Made by a program: the position numbers and the translations under genes. Positions 1 through 8,391 of a stretch of DNA of 34,054 bases are shown here, in pieces (positions within the stretch are counted from its first letter, which is position 1; every line of letters begins with the position of its first letter). The stretch spans positions 1 to 34,054 of the forward strand of contig NZ_JPRD01000069.1 of the NCBI RefSeq assembly GCF_000817815.1. The letters run 5' to 3'. The notes under the pieces are model-generated. The model worked only from the letters and a program-made list of their open reading frames with translations. It was not told the origin of the DNA and did no database searches. This stretch comes from Vibrio owensii CAIM 1854 = LMG 25443 (GTDB taxonomy: Bacteria > Pseudomonadota > Gammaproteobacteria > Enterobacterales > Vibrionaceae).

Positions 1-934
1 GTTCAGGCTCTGTTTGGCTTTTGTTGACGGCTTGCTTGATGCGGTCGGCTGCTGCTAGTCCTGTTTTCCAGCCTTGAAACCCGGCAGTCAGTTGTTCAAT
101 CGGGTGAAGCGCGCGAGCCATTAGAATCGAGCCTGCAATCATGCCACCTGCACTCATTGCGTTCTCGATAACCAGAAAAGCCCCCGTGCCCATAATGCCA
201 ATTTGCAGGGTCATGCGAACGAGTTTCGCCAGCGAAGTTAGGTTGATAGATGCTAGGTCAATTTTATTTCTGAACCAAAGTTTTTCAGCTAGTACCGATT
301 GAAACTTATCAAATGTTCCCTTGTAAGCTTGTTGAGAAAGCAGGGTTTCTTGTTTGTTGAACAACTCATCGACTTTTCTGTTTGTGGCTATTTGAGTCGC
401 ATAAGTTGCTTCAAAAGATTTCTTCTTGGCATAGAAGGAAACCAGCGCAACAAACAGCACGCAAATCACAGCAATCAAACCGACTAACCCAATGATAGGG
501 TGGAGCATAAACATGACGAGTAAAAAAAGGGGAGTCCAAGGAAGGTCGAAGGCAACAAAAAAGCTCGGAGAGGTGAGGAGCGAGCGGATCTCGTTAATAT
601 CATTAAAAACATAGCGAGCTTTTGCTTCCGACCTCGTCCCACAAATCTGATAGAGCCACTGTGCACTTTCTGATTCGAACTGAAGTGCTTTTCGTTGAGT
701 GTACTTTTGTCTCAGAGTGTCGAGTAAGGCCTGTGAGATGAGCAAGAAAAGCGCGATTACTGTGAGTAGGAACAGCGTGTCTGTACTTCTGCTCGATAAC
801 ACGCGGTCGAAGAGTTGGAGGCTGTATATTGGAACCACTAACATTAACGCATTGATCGCCGCACTGACTAACGTCATGGGGCCTAATGCTTTAAATGTAA
901 AAGGTGACAAGTTGTTCCAACTATTTTGAACCAT
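1..934 (-). CDS. Type I secretion ABC transporter, PrtD-like (5' part, cut by window edge)
   Basis: Inner-membrane ABC exporter of a type I secretion system; the family works with an HlyD-like adaptor and TolC to export RTX proteins, adhesins or proteases. The minus frame is open from an ATG at 934 to the first base, about 311 codons. A Shine-Dalgarno-like GGAGAGAGGGAAG lies just before the ATG. The N-terminus shows a hydrophobic helix pair (around residues 20-75, with PIYSLQLFDRVL), the segment FDLPWTPLFLLVMFMLHP typical of PrtD/LapB-type transmembrane domains, and a further hydrophobic stretch. There is no C39 peptidase domain at the start. The ATP-binding domain would lie beyond the window edge, so Walker motifs cannot be checked. 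An adaptor gene is expected further left (inference). The substrate is unknown. Confidence 0.8.
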   Translation of the reverse strand, partial: MVQNSWNNLSPFTFKALGPMTLVSAAINALMLVVPIYSLQLFDRVLSSRSTDTLFLLTVIALFLLISQALLDTLRQKYTQRKALQFESESAQWLYQICGTRSEAKARYVFNDINEIRSLLTSPSFFVAFDLPWTPLFLLVMFMLHPIIGLVGLIAVICVLFVALVSFYAKKKSFEATYATQIATNRKVDELFNKQETLLSQQAYKGTFDKFQSVLAEKLWFRNKIDLASINLTSLAKLVRMTLQIGIMGTGAFLVIENAMSAGGMIAGSILMARALHPIEQLTAGFQGWKTGLAAADRIKQAVNKSQTEPE

Positions 935-1054
935 ACTTCCCTCTCTCCATGAACTAAAGAAGTAGTAATCAGTATAGAAAGTGAAAGCTTAAGAAGTGCC
1001 TCAAAAGTGAGACGTGGAGGGAAAGCGAGGTTTCGTTTTTGAGAGAGGAAGAGT

Positions 1055-1092
1055 AGAGCTAATCGCTGCGAAAATGTGCTGCGATTAGCTCT
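1055..1092 (-). terminator. Inverted repeat after xthA, possible terminator
   Basis: A perfect 12-bp inverted repeat, AGAGCTAATCGC at 1055-1066 and its complement at 1081-1092, with a 14-nt loop. It begins ten bases past the xthA stop codon. No clear T-run follows on the minus strand, so it may stabilise the 3' end rather than terminate on its own. Confidence 0.4.
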
Positions 1093-1101
1093 TGTCATTA
1101 T

Positions 1102-1908
1102 CTATTTGAAAGTAGACCAAATAGGGGCGTGATCTGACGGTTTTTCGATCCCACGTAGTTCGTAATCAATATCTGATTCAATACATTTCTTTGCTAACGA
1201 TGGCGTTGCTAAAATCACATCAATGCGAAGGCCGCGGTTGTCATCGAAGCCGCGAGAGCGGTAATCAAACCACGAGAAACGATCGTCGACTTCTGGGTGC
1301 AAGTTACGGAAGGTATCTTCGAAGCCCCAATCTAGAAGGGTTTGCAACCATTCGCGTTCTTCTGGTTGGAATGAACATTTGCCTGTTTTCAACCAGCGTT
1401 TACGGTTTGGTTCACCAATGCCGATATCTGCGTCAATTGGACTGATGTTAATGTCGCCCATGACAATCAATTGTTCATCGTTAGAGTGGTGATCGTTCAG
1501 ATAAGTCATCAAATCTTTGTAGAACTGACGTTTGTATGGGTACTTGGTTTCGTGAGCAATGTTGTCGCCTTGAGGGAAGTAACCATTTAGAACCGTTACC
1601 TTCTCTCCATTCTCATCTTCAAACGTCGCCATGATCATGCGCTTTTGATGTTCTTCATTGTCGGTTGGGAAACCTTTTTGAACGCTGATTGGCTCTTGTT
1701 TACATAGCATAGCCACGCCGTAGTGCGCTTTCTGGCCGTGAAAGTAAACTTTGTAACCCATCGCTTCGACATCTTCGATTGGAAAAGCTTCGTCGTGTAC
1801 TTTGATTTCTTGAAGGCCAATAACGTCTGGTTGGTGCTTGTCGATAAGCGCTTGTAGTTGATGCAGACGCGCACGAAGTCCATTGATGTTAAAGCTAATT
1901 ACTTTCAT
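1102..1908 (-). CDS. xthA: Exodeoxyribonuclease III (AP endonuclease)
   Basis: Base-excision repair enzyme that cuts DNA 5' to abasic sites and has 3'-5' exonuclease and 3'-phosphatase activity. The product is 268 aa, the usual ExoIII length. Visible motifs are LQEIKV with the metal-binding Glu34, NGYFPQGDN, MGDINISPID (catalytic Asp and Asn) and the C-terminal SDHAPIW (Asp-His pair). The start ATG has AAGGAT about six bases upstream. It is divergent from the chemotaxis receptor gene, with 177 bp between them, and is probably transcribed alone. The assignment is very secure. Confidence 0.97.
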   Translation of the reverse strand: MKVISFNINGLRARLHQLQALIDKHQPDVIGLQEIKVHDEAFPIEDVEAMGYKVYFHGQKAHYGVAMLCKQEPISVQKGFPTDNEEHQKRMIMATFEDENGEKVTVLNGYFPQGDNIAHETKYPYKRQFYKDLMTYLNDHHSNDEQLIVMGDINISPIDADIGIGEPNRKRWLKTGKCSFQPEEREWLQTLLDWGFEDTFRNLHPEVDDRFSWFDYRSRGFDDNRGLRIDVILATPSLAKKCIESDIDYELRGIEKPSDHAPIWSTFK

Positions 1909-2085
1909 TTTTTATCCTTCTGAGAGGGCGTGTTTGAGCATGATGTTACCATCGCAAAGGCGAGCTGAAAACGGTTCTCATGTAATCAAATTGAGTTTAA
2001 AGAATTGTTAAATATGTAATTGCTATTGTGCCTGCGTATGGTTTAATGAGTCTCAAAAATGAGTTTGCTTGAATAAGGATGTTGT

Positions 2086-4203
2086 ATGCGAACCCTATCT
2101 GTGCAGTGGAAAATCACGTTACTTTCCGGGCTTTGCCTGCTTGTTACTTCTTTATCTTTAATTGGCTTTTCAGTTTACAACGCGCTCGGCAACCAAAAAT
2201 TGTTGCAACAAGAGAGTAGTGCGTCTGTTGTTGAAAAGTCGGAACAACTTCTACAAACCCGTGCGCTCTTAAATGCGACGGAAGTGTCTGAGTACCTCAA
2301 CGAAGCGACATATAGAGCCGAAATGTTGGCTGCGAACGCGTTATTCTTCAAATCTAACTCAGAGGAGAATTTTGGTGCGAGTGAAGATCTTCGGTCTGCT
2401 TTGAATGAAATGATTCGACAGGCAGTGTTGCGTTTTGATGCGATACAAGCTGCGTACTTGGTGTTTAATCCGGACATGCTAGACAGTGAAGACTCAAACT
2501 ACAAAAGCGCCGACTATGTAGGTTCTAATGAAGCGGGACGATTTGCAACTTATTGGTCAAAGGCAAACAACGGCGAAAATGTGCTCGCCAAGACACTCAG
2601 TGAGAAAGTGCTGAATCAGAATGAGAACGCTGAACATTTTTATTGTCCTATTTCTTCTGGCCAAACGTGTATTGCTTCACCTCGATTGAACAGCAATGAC
2701 ACTGGCAGTTTCCTCACGACTTCCATTTCTATTCCTTTAATTGTGGAAGGCGTTCCTATCGGCTTCTTAGGGATCGAACTTCGTTTGGATCAGTTGGCGA
2801 AGATTGCGGTCAATTCTGACCAAAGTTTGTTTGCAGGAGCCGGAAGCGTATCAATGATCAGCCTTGATGGCACATTACTCGCGTCGGATGATTCAGCAAA
2901 TACCATTGGTCAACCTTTTGTTAGTTCAAACCTATCCAACGACAAGCTAACCGATTTCTTGTTTGGGGGAGAAGCGGCAGTAGAGTGGAACGCCTCAGGT
3001 GAGTGGATGACGGTTTTCTCTCCTATTCAAATTGCCAACCAGACTTGGGGGGTGATCTTTGAAATGCCGCGTTCGGCCGTATTGGCTGATGCAGACACGC
3101 TAGATACCTTGATCACGACGAACATGGAAGAAGGCATCGTCATTGAGGTTAGTGTCGGTGTTGTTCTAGTGCTAATTGGGTTAGCCACGACAGCATTATT
3201 GGCAAAAAACATTGTAAGGCCAATTCGGGAAGTCGTGCTTCGCTTGGAGGACATTGCCACGGGAGAAGGGGATCTAACCCAACGTTTGGATGTGAAATCA
3301 CAGGATGAAATTGGCCAGTTATCAAACGCATTTAACCAATTTTTAGCGCGATTACAGAGCACGATAAAACAAGTGGTGGACACGTCACGACAAATGGCGG
3401 ACAAAACCGAACATGCGAAGCTGGTGGTTGCGGCGACAAGAAGCAGTAGTGATGCACAATTCAAAGAAGTTGATCTCGTTGCCACTGCCGCTGAAGAGAT
3501 GACGCAAACCGCGGCGCTGGTGGTGCAAAATGCGGAGGTCGCGGTGAACGCTGCTTCAGCAGCAAGCAAATCAGCCGAGAAAGGGCAGCAAGTGATTCAA
3601 GCGTCTGAACAACAAATGCAAGCGCTTCTTGCTACTATGATGAAAGCCGTTCCTGTGGTGGAAGAGTTGGCAAATAACAATGCGAGCATTACAGAAATTC
3701 TGACGGTCATTGAGGGCATCTCTGAGCAAACTAATTTATTAGCGCTTAATGCTGCTATCGAAGCCGCAAGAGCAGGTGAGCAAGGTCGTGGTTTTGCCGT
3801 GGTTGCGGATGAGGTTCGAAATTTAGCAAGTCGTACTCAAAGTTCTGTAGGGGAAATTCGAGATGTGATCGCTAGTGTCCAAACGGGCACTCAGGCGGTA
3901 GTGGGAGCTATTACAGAGGGTAACCAAAAAGCACAATCTTCAGCTGAACAAGTCAATATGGCTGTAGCAGAGTTGCAAAGTATTTTTGAGTCTATCGCTG
4001 CGATCAATGACATGAACAGTCAGATCGTCAGAGCGGCCGAAGAGCAGCAATCGGTATCAAATGAAGTGAATCAAAGTGTGGCGAATATCCGAGATCTTAG
4101 TAGCGAGATCCTCAATCAGGCTCAATCATCAGAGAGTGCTGGTTTAGAGATGGAATCGTTATCTGACCAACAACAAGCGTTGATGGCGCAGTTCAAAGTC
4201 TAA
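2086..4203 (+). CDS. Methyl-accepting chemotaxis protein with Cache sensor
   Basis: Transmembrane chemoreceptor that passes ligand binding to CheA/CheW. The product is 705 aa. An N-terminal membrane helix lies at about residues 10-30, then a large periplasmic region to about 345 that looks like a double-Cache sensor (it contains FDAIQAAYLVF and IPLIVEGVPIGFLGIEL). A second membrane helix at about 349-372 is followed by HAMP (NIVRPIREVV to about 430) and the cytoplasmic signalling domain. The hairpin tip EGISEQTNLLALNAAIEAAR at about 543-562 is essentially invariant in the family. The C-terminus (LMAQFKV) has no CheR-tethering pentapeptide. AAGGATG precedes the start. I see no sigma-28 promoter. 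The ligand cannot be predicted. By position it probably corresponds to V. cholerae VC1859 (from memory). Confidence 0.93.
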   Translation: MRTLSVQWKITLLSGLCLLVTSLSLIGFSVYNALGNQKLLQQESSASVVEKSEQLLQTRALLNATEVSEYLNEATYRAEMLAANALFFKSNSEENFGASEDLRSALNEMIRQAVLRFDAIQAAYLVFNPDMLDSEDSNYKSADYVGSNEAGRFATYWSKANNGENVLAKTLSEKVLNQNENAEHFYCPISSGQTCIASPRLNSNDTGSFLTTSISIPLIVEGVPIGFLGIELRLDQLAKIAVNSDQSLFAGAGSVSMISLDGTLLASDDSANTIGQPFVSSNLSNDKLTDFLFGGEAAVEWNASGEWMTVFSPIQIANQTWGVIFEMPRSAVLADADTLDTLITTNMEEGIVIEVSVGVVLVLIGLATTALLAKNIVRPIREVVLRLEDIATGEGDLTQRLDVKSQDEIGQLSNAFNQFLARLQSTIKQVVDTSRQMADKTEHAKLVVAATRSSSDAQFKEVDLVATAAEEMTQTAALVVQNAEVAVNAASAASKSAEKGQQVIQASEQQMQALLATMMKAVPVVEELANNNASITEILTVIEGISEQTNLLALNAAIEAARAGEQGRGFAVVADEVRNLASRTQSSVGEIRDVIASVQTGTQAVVGAITEGNQKAQSSAEQVNMAVAELQSIFESIAAINDMNSQIVRAAEEQQSVSNEVNQSVANIRDLSSEILNQAQSSESAGLEMESLSDQQQALMAQFKV

Positions 4204-4235
4204 TAGCTTTTGAGGCACTCTTGTCCACGCAATAC

Positions 4236-4262
4236 AAAGGGGAGCATTGATGCTCCCTTTAT
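4236..4262. terminator. Bidirectional terminator between MCP gene and ybaM
   Basis: AAAGGGGAGCAT at 4236-4247 pairs with ATGCTCCCTTT at 4250-4260, with one bulged G. The MCP gene (+) and ybaM (-) converge here, and T-rich sequence (TTTATTGTGTTT) follows on the plus strand. Confidence 0.75.
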
Positions 4263-4293
4263 TGTGTTTAAGTGTTTGTTTCCAGATAACGCT

Positions 4294-4458
4294 TTATTCA
4301 GCCTTAAGCTTATTTTCCAGATCGCTTTGCACAATCTTAATCGCTTTCAACGCGGTTTCTGGATCGATCTCATTGGTTTCTAGTAAGTAAATCAAATCCA
4401 CAGCAAGTTTGATCTCTGCTGGCGCGTCATCTAAAGGAGAGTTTTGCTGTTCTGACAT
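4294..4458 (-). CDS. ybaM: YbaM/RsmS family small protein (DUF2496)
   Basis: A 54-aa ORF that begins MSEQQNSPLDDAPAEIKLAV and ends DLENKLKAE. The helical segment containing VDLIYLLETNEIDPETAL is what I recall of the DUF2496/YbaM family, which sits directly after priC in E. coli too. A related protein has been named RsmS in plant-pathogenic enterobacteria; its molecular function is not well defined. The start codon shares one base with the priC stop (TAATG), so translation is probably coupled. It is the last gene of dinG-yfcA-priC-ybaM and is followed by the terminator at 4236-4262. Confidence 0.85.
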   Translation of the reverse strand: MSEQQNSPLDDAPAEIKLAVDLIYLLETNEIDPETALKAIKIVQSDLENKLKAE

Positions 4459-5003
4459 TACTGGTTCTTTTCCCTATGAGTAATTTGGTTTTCTAACTTC
4501 AGCAAAGCGGCTTCACAACGCTCTAGTCGTTGCTCTGTTGCCAACAGTACTTTTTGCGCTTCTGCGCGCGCAAAGCTCGGAGCCATCTCGACCGCTCTTT
4601 GCTTCTCTAATACCATTTCGCGTAGGCGGCGCGCCCATTCTTGGTGCTGCGCCAACTCCTGATACATTACGTTGATCGGTTTTCTAAAGTGGCTGCTGTG
4701 CTTGATTTCACTCTTACGAATCTTCGTAGTGGATATCTCACGTTGAATTGCTGTGATTTGTGCCACTAGCCTTTCAGTTAAATACTCTGCACGTAAAGCG
4801 GTAAGTTTGCCTTCGCTTTGCTCACGTATGATTGCATCAAGTGTGGCTTTGGCTTCTTTTACACATGGGGTCAGTAAACGTGAGCGACAATGAAATAAAC
4901 GTTCATCAAATAGGTGGACATGGTGTTCACCACGTTGACGATCAAGCATCGCGGCTTGTTTTGACATCTGCTCTAAGTTTTCAGAAAGTTGCTTAATGTT
5001 CAT
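4458..5003 (-). CDS. priC: Primosomal replication protein N'' (PriC)
   Basis: Replication-restart factor that recognises stalled forks and helps reload DnaB. The product is 181 aa from the ATG at 5003 (MNIKQLSENLEQM). An in-frame ATG at 5021 would add six residues (MVCGIN) inside yfcA. I prefer 5003 because it gives the typical ATGA overlap with the yfcA stop and begins like other PriC proteins. The sequence is rich in Arg, Gln and Glu helices. Conserved-looking segments are LFDERLFHCRS near the N-terminus and SHFRKPINVMYQELAQHQEWARRL in the second half. It overlaps the next gene, ybaM, by one base. Confidence 0.9.
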   Translation of the reverse strand: MNIKQLSENLEQMSKQAAMLDRQRGEHHVHLFDERLFHCRSRLLTPCVKEAKATLDAIIREQSEGKLTALRAEYLTERLVAQITAIQREISTTKIRKSEIKHSSHFRKPINVMYQELAQHQEWARRLREMVLEKQRAVEMAPSFARAEAQKVLLATEQRLERCEAALLKLENQITHREKNQ

Positions 5004-5785
5004 GTTAATCCCACAAACCACGCATCATAAGCAAGCTTAATTGCTAGCACGCTCACGACCGTTACAAACACTGGGCGAATAAATTTAGAGCCAAATCGAA
5101 TCGCAGAATGAGCACCGACAAAGGCTCCTGCCATCAAACAAACCCCCATGGTTAAGCCTAGCACCCAGTTGATATGACCTAAAACAGCAAAAGTGATAAG
5201 AGAAGTGAAGTTGCTGGTGAAGTTCATGGCTTTGGCTAAACCCGACGCCAATAAGATGTTGAGTCGATAAAGAGCCATCGAGCTTACTGTCCAAAACGCC
5301 CCTGTTCCGGGGCCAGCAAGTCCATCATAGAAGCCGATGGTAAAACCTTGCATATATTGCTTTTTGTTTAGCATTGGGCAGGGTTCAGGGGTAGGGCTCT
5401 GATGCGTTGACTGAGGCGTTTTGTGGAACACAGTGTACATTGCAGCAGCAAGAATAATCAGAGGTAACACCTTTTCTAGCCACTGCGTACTGATGGCATC
5501 GACAAACAATGTTCCTAGTGTTGCACCAATAAGGGTTGCAACAAATGCTCTCCCCCAACATTGAGGTTTAAATAGGCGCTTTTTGTAGTAGGTAAATGCA
5601 GCAGTAGAAGACGCAAAAGAGGCAGCAAGTTTGTTTGTGCCCAATGCAATATGCGGTGGAAGCCCTAACGACAACAGTGCAGGCACGGTTAGCATGCCCC
5701 CGCCACCGGCAACGGCATCAATGAATCCAGCAACAAAAGCGACTAGCGCCAACACCAACAGCATGGTTGGCTCAATCATTTCCAT
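5000..5785 (-). CDS. yfcA: TauE/SafE family transporter (YfcA-like)
   Basis: Predicted inner-membrane permease of the TauE/SafE (DUF81) family; related proteins export sulfite, sulfoacetate or other small organic anions, but this substrate is unknown. The product is 261 aa with about eight hydrophobic segments. The first repeat holds AGFIDAVAGGGGMLTVPALL and the second GFYDGLAGPGTGAFW, the paired glycine-rich motifs of the family. The start ATG at 5785 has only a weak ribosome site. A second in-frame ATG two codons later is possible. It starts 14 bp after the dinG stop and overlaps priC by four bases. Confidence 0.88.
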   Translation of the reverse strand: MEMIEPTMLLVLALVAFVAGFIDAVAGGGGMLTVPALLSLGLPPHIALGTNKLAASFASSTAAFTYYKKRLFKPQCWGRAFVATLIGATLGTLFVDAISTQWLEKVLPLIILAAAMYTVFHKTPQSTHQSPTPEPCPMLNKKQYMQGFTIGFYDGLAGPGTGAFWTVSSMALYRLNILLASGLAKAMNFTSNFTSLITFAVLGHINWVLGLTMGVCLMAGAFVGAHSAIRFGSKFIRPVFVTVVSVLAIKLAYDAWFVGLT

Positions 5786-5799
5786 AAATAATTATTCTT

Positions 5800-7875
5800 C
5801 TAATATTCGATCTTGCGTTTAAACGGAGGAAGCGAATCAATTAATGATTGCCCGTAGCGTTTTGTTACCAAACGTCTATCAAGGATGGTCACTCTACCAG
5901 AATCCCGCTCTTTGCGCAGTAAACGACCGACACTTTGGATGAGCTTTTTACTCGCATCTGGCACGGTAATCTGCATAAACGGATTGCCACCTTTTTTCTC
6001 AATGTATTCTGAATGCGCTTGCTCTACTGGAGAGGTTGGCACACCAAATGGAATCTTGGTGATGACAAGGTTTTCTAGCAGTTCTCCCGGCAAATCAAGG
6101 CCTTCAGAGAAACTTCCTGTACCAAAAAGAACGCTGGTTTTTTGTTGATCTACGAGCTTTTTATGTTTTTTTAGAATTTCTGAGCGTGAACTTTCGCCTT
6201 GTACCTGGAGTGCCCAGCCTCGTTTGATGAAATCTGAGCTTAATGCATCCGCCACTTGGTTCATTTGCCAATAAGAGGAGAATAATACCAAGTTCGCTTT
6301 GTTGTCTTCTAAATACTTAGGCAAAATTTCAATAAGATATTCGGTAAACTGCGGCGCTTGGGGTTCGTACTTCATTGCTGGGATTAAGAGCTCTGCTTGA
6401 TTCTGATAGTCAAACGGAGAAGCCAAAGCCAAAAATTGAGTGCCAGACTCCGGTTTTGCATCGACCCCAACTTGGTGGCAGAAGTAGGTGAATGAGTTTA
6501 GCGCGCGCATCGTCGCAGAAACTAACACCGCTCCAATGCATCGGCTCCAGATCTGTTGGTCGAGTTGCCACCCAATTTCTAGCGGTGAAACACTAACGAT
6601 GTAATCGCCTTCTCGATCTGGGTGTTTCTCTAACCATCGAGCTAAAGGCGCGCCTTTGTCACGAGTAGGCTCTGCCATTAGGTTCCATACTTGCGCTAGG
6701 TTTTCCAAGCGCTGAATGTAAAAGCCTAATTCAGCTAAAGCAGGCTCCGCTAATCTTGACGATAATTCACCATCTTTAACGCGTTCAGCGATCAAATCGG
6801 CGATCTTAGCCACACTTTGATTCGCTTTCTTACTCAGTTGTTTTAGATCTTTAGACTGGTTTTCTAACCAAGTTGGTAGCTCGCCATGTTCAAAACGATA
6901 AACGTTCTCTTCAAACTGCGCAGGGTCAAACTGCTTGGTTAATTGGTTTAACGCAGGGATCAGTTCCTGTACCGACTCTTGTAGATCATTACGGAATCGG
7001 CCAACACGTTTTTCATCGGTTAATGAAGAAAACTTAGTGATGGATTGGTTGAGCTTTTCTAGCCATGCCGCAGCCCCTTTCAAGCTTGCTGAAGCAGAAG
7101 CATGGTCTCGCGCAACATGAGGCAGGTGATGAGCTTCATCAAATACGTAAATCGTGTTTTCAGGTTCTGGGAGAATGACTCCGCCACCTAAATCGGCATC
7201 CGCCATAACCAATGAGTGATTCGCAATGATGACATCATTTTTATCTAGCTCTGCACGGGCTTTTTGGAAAGGGCAGTTGCGGTGAGCGGGCAAGCTATTG
7301 TTACAGCTGTGCTTATCGCTGACTATCAATTGCCAAATGTGGTCATCGATCGGTTTTGGCCATGAATCTCTGTCTCCATCCCATTTACCTTGAGCAAGAG
7401 AGCGGTACATGGTTTCCAGAAGCTCGATGTCTTTCTTCTTTGGTTTAGTCTCGAACATGGCGAGTTGGCCACCATCAACGCCGCTCGCTGTTGCAAGTTT
7501 CTCTGCGCAGCAGTAGCGCTGACGACCTTTCGCCAGAATAAAAGAGAACTCTCGATCCGTAATTCGGCGGAAAAGAGGGAGGTCTTTATTCACTAACTGT
7601 TCTTGCAATGCCACGGTGGCTGTTGAAATCACCACTTTGCGATTGTTGTAAACCGCCACAGGAATCGCGGCCATCAGATAAGAAAGTGATTTACCAATGC
7701 CAGTACCTGCTTCGGCAACCAGCATACGATTTGATTTGTGGTATTGCCCGCATAGCGTTTTAGCGATCTCGGCGACGAGGTAGTTTTGTGCTCGTCTCGG
7801 AACAAAGTTATCCAGTTGAGCTTGCAAGTTTTGATAACTGGTTCGAATCGATTTTTGGATGTTACTGGTTAGCAT
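5800..7875 (-). CDS. dinG: ATP-dependent DNA helicase DinG (XPD-like, Fe-S)
   Basis: Superfamily 2 5'-3' DNA helicase that unwinds R-loops and other structures and is linked to DNA damage. The product is 691 aa from MLTSNIQKSIR. An upstream ATG at 7911 is in frame, but the one at 7875 has GAGG at good spacing and matches the usual Vibrio N-terminus. Visible motifs are Walker A AEAGTGIGKS, DEAH box VFDEAHH, and FGTGSFSEGLDLPG and QSVGRLLR in the C-terminal helicase domain. Four cysteines for a 4Fe-4S cluster are plausible: one in RYCCAEK, then KHSCNN and HRNCPF. It leads the dinG-yfcA-priC-ybaM operon, which joins repair and replication-restart genes. I did not find a convincing LexA box upstream. 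Confidence 0.95.
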   Translation of the reverse strand: MLTSNIQKSIRTSYQNLQAQLDNFVPRRAQNYLVAEIAKTLCGQYHKSNRMLVAEAGTGIGKSLSYLMAAIPVAVYNNRKVVISTATVALQEQLVNKDLPLFRRITDREFSFILAKGRQRYCCAEKLATASGVDGGQLAMFETKPKKKDIELLETMYRSLAQGKWDGDRDSWPKPIDDHIWQLIVSDKHSCNNSLPAHRNCPFQKARAELDKNDVIIANHSLVMADADLGGGVILPEPENTIYVFDEAHHLPHVARDHASASASLKGAAAWLEKLNQSITKFSSLTDEKRVGRFRNDLQESVQELIPALNQLTKQFDPAQFEENVYRFEHGELPTWLENQSKDLKQLSKKANQSVAKIADLIAERVKDGELSSRLAEPALAELGFYIQRLENLAQVWNLMAEPTRDKGAPLARWLEKHPDREGDYIVSVSPLEIGWQLDQQIWSRCIGAVLVSATMRALNSFTYFCHQVGVDAKPESGTQFLALASPFDYQNQAELLIPAMKYEPQAPQFTEYLIEILPKYLEDNKANLVLFSSYWQMNQVADALSSDFIKRGWALQVQGESSRSEILKKHKKLVDQQKTSVLFGTGSFSEGLDLPGELLENLVITKIPFGVPTSPVEQAHSEYIEKKGGNPFMQITVPDASKKLIQSVGRLLRKERDSGRVTILDRRLVTKRYGQSLIDSLPPFKRKIEY

Positions 7876-8391
7876 ACGGGCCTCAAATGCGTTGGTGGCG
7901 CATAGTAGCACACATCACTGGTTCTACAGTAGTTCACAAAACGGAATGCTTTTGTGCGGAATGTAGATCTTGTTCACAAAAAAATATTGAACCTAAACTA
8001 AATGAAAATAATTTCATTAGGTGAAAAATATAAAACTTCAAAAATGCCATTTCAGTAGTTTTTTATTCTAATTAAATTCTATTTAATGTAATTGAATGGT
8101 GTTTTCTATTTGTTATTAATGAATCACTAAATTACGAAAAATCAAGTTGCTAGTTTAGAACTTCATCGAATAATTTAAATATAAAATCTCAAGTGTATGT
8201 ATTTAAAGGTTATTTTTATTTTTTGATGTTGTGGTTTAGAAAATTTGACAGGCAGAATAATCTTTTGCACTCTAGTGCCCAGATTTTGCAGACCAATCAT
8301 TGTTACGTTTCGATAACAAGCGGTTTCAAAAATATAAAAAAAGGGAATCGGACAAGGATATCCCGAACTAAGAAAAGGCAGTGGATTAATT
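7876..8391. other. 516-bp A+T-rich intergenic region, dinG to porin
   Basis: Divergent control region for dinG (-) and the porin (+). The stretch from about 7976 to 8240 is clearly richer in A and T than its surroundings, as expected for a region bound by H-NS/ToxR-type proteins. Four-part ToxR repeats were looked for without a clear match. It holds an inverted repeat at 8001-8018. ORFs that cross the region look like chance reading frames. Confidence 0.6.
8001..8018. repeat. 7-4-7 inverted repeat upstream of porin gene
   Basis: AATGAAA at 8001-8007 and TTTCATT at 8012-8018 form a perfect 7-bp inverted repeat around ATAA. Farther out, CCTAA at 7992-7996 and TTAGG at 8017-8021 add partial symmetry. 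It sits about 370 bp before the porin ATG and could be an operator. It resembles a Fur box only loosely. Confidence 0.35.

Noticed and set aside
3027..3569. 180-codon antisense frame within the chemotaxis gene
   Set aside because: It is a shadow of the Ala/Ser-rich signalling domain on the opposite strand; no ribosome site.
7900..7945. LexA (SOS) box for dinG
   Set aside because: The only candidate is CTG-N6-CAG, not the CTG-N10-CAG spacing of LexA sites.
8001..8018. Fur box
   Set aside because: The inverted repeat has even symmetry and only partial match to the 7-1-7 Fur pattern.
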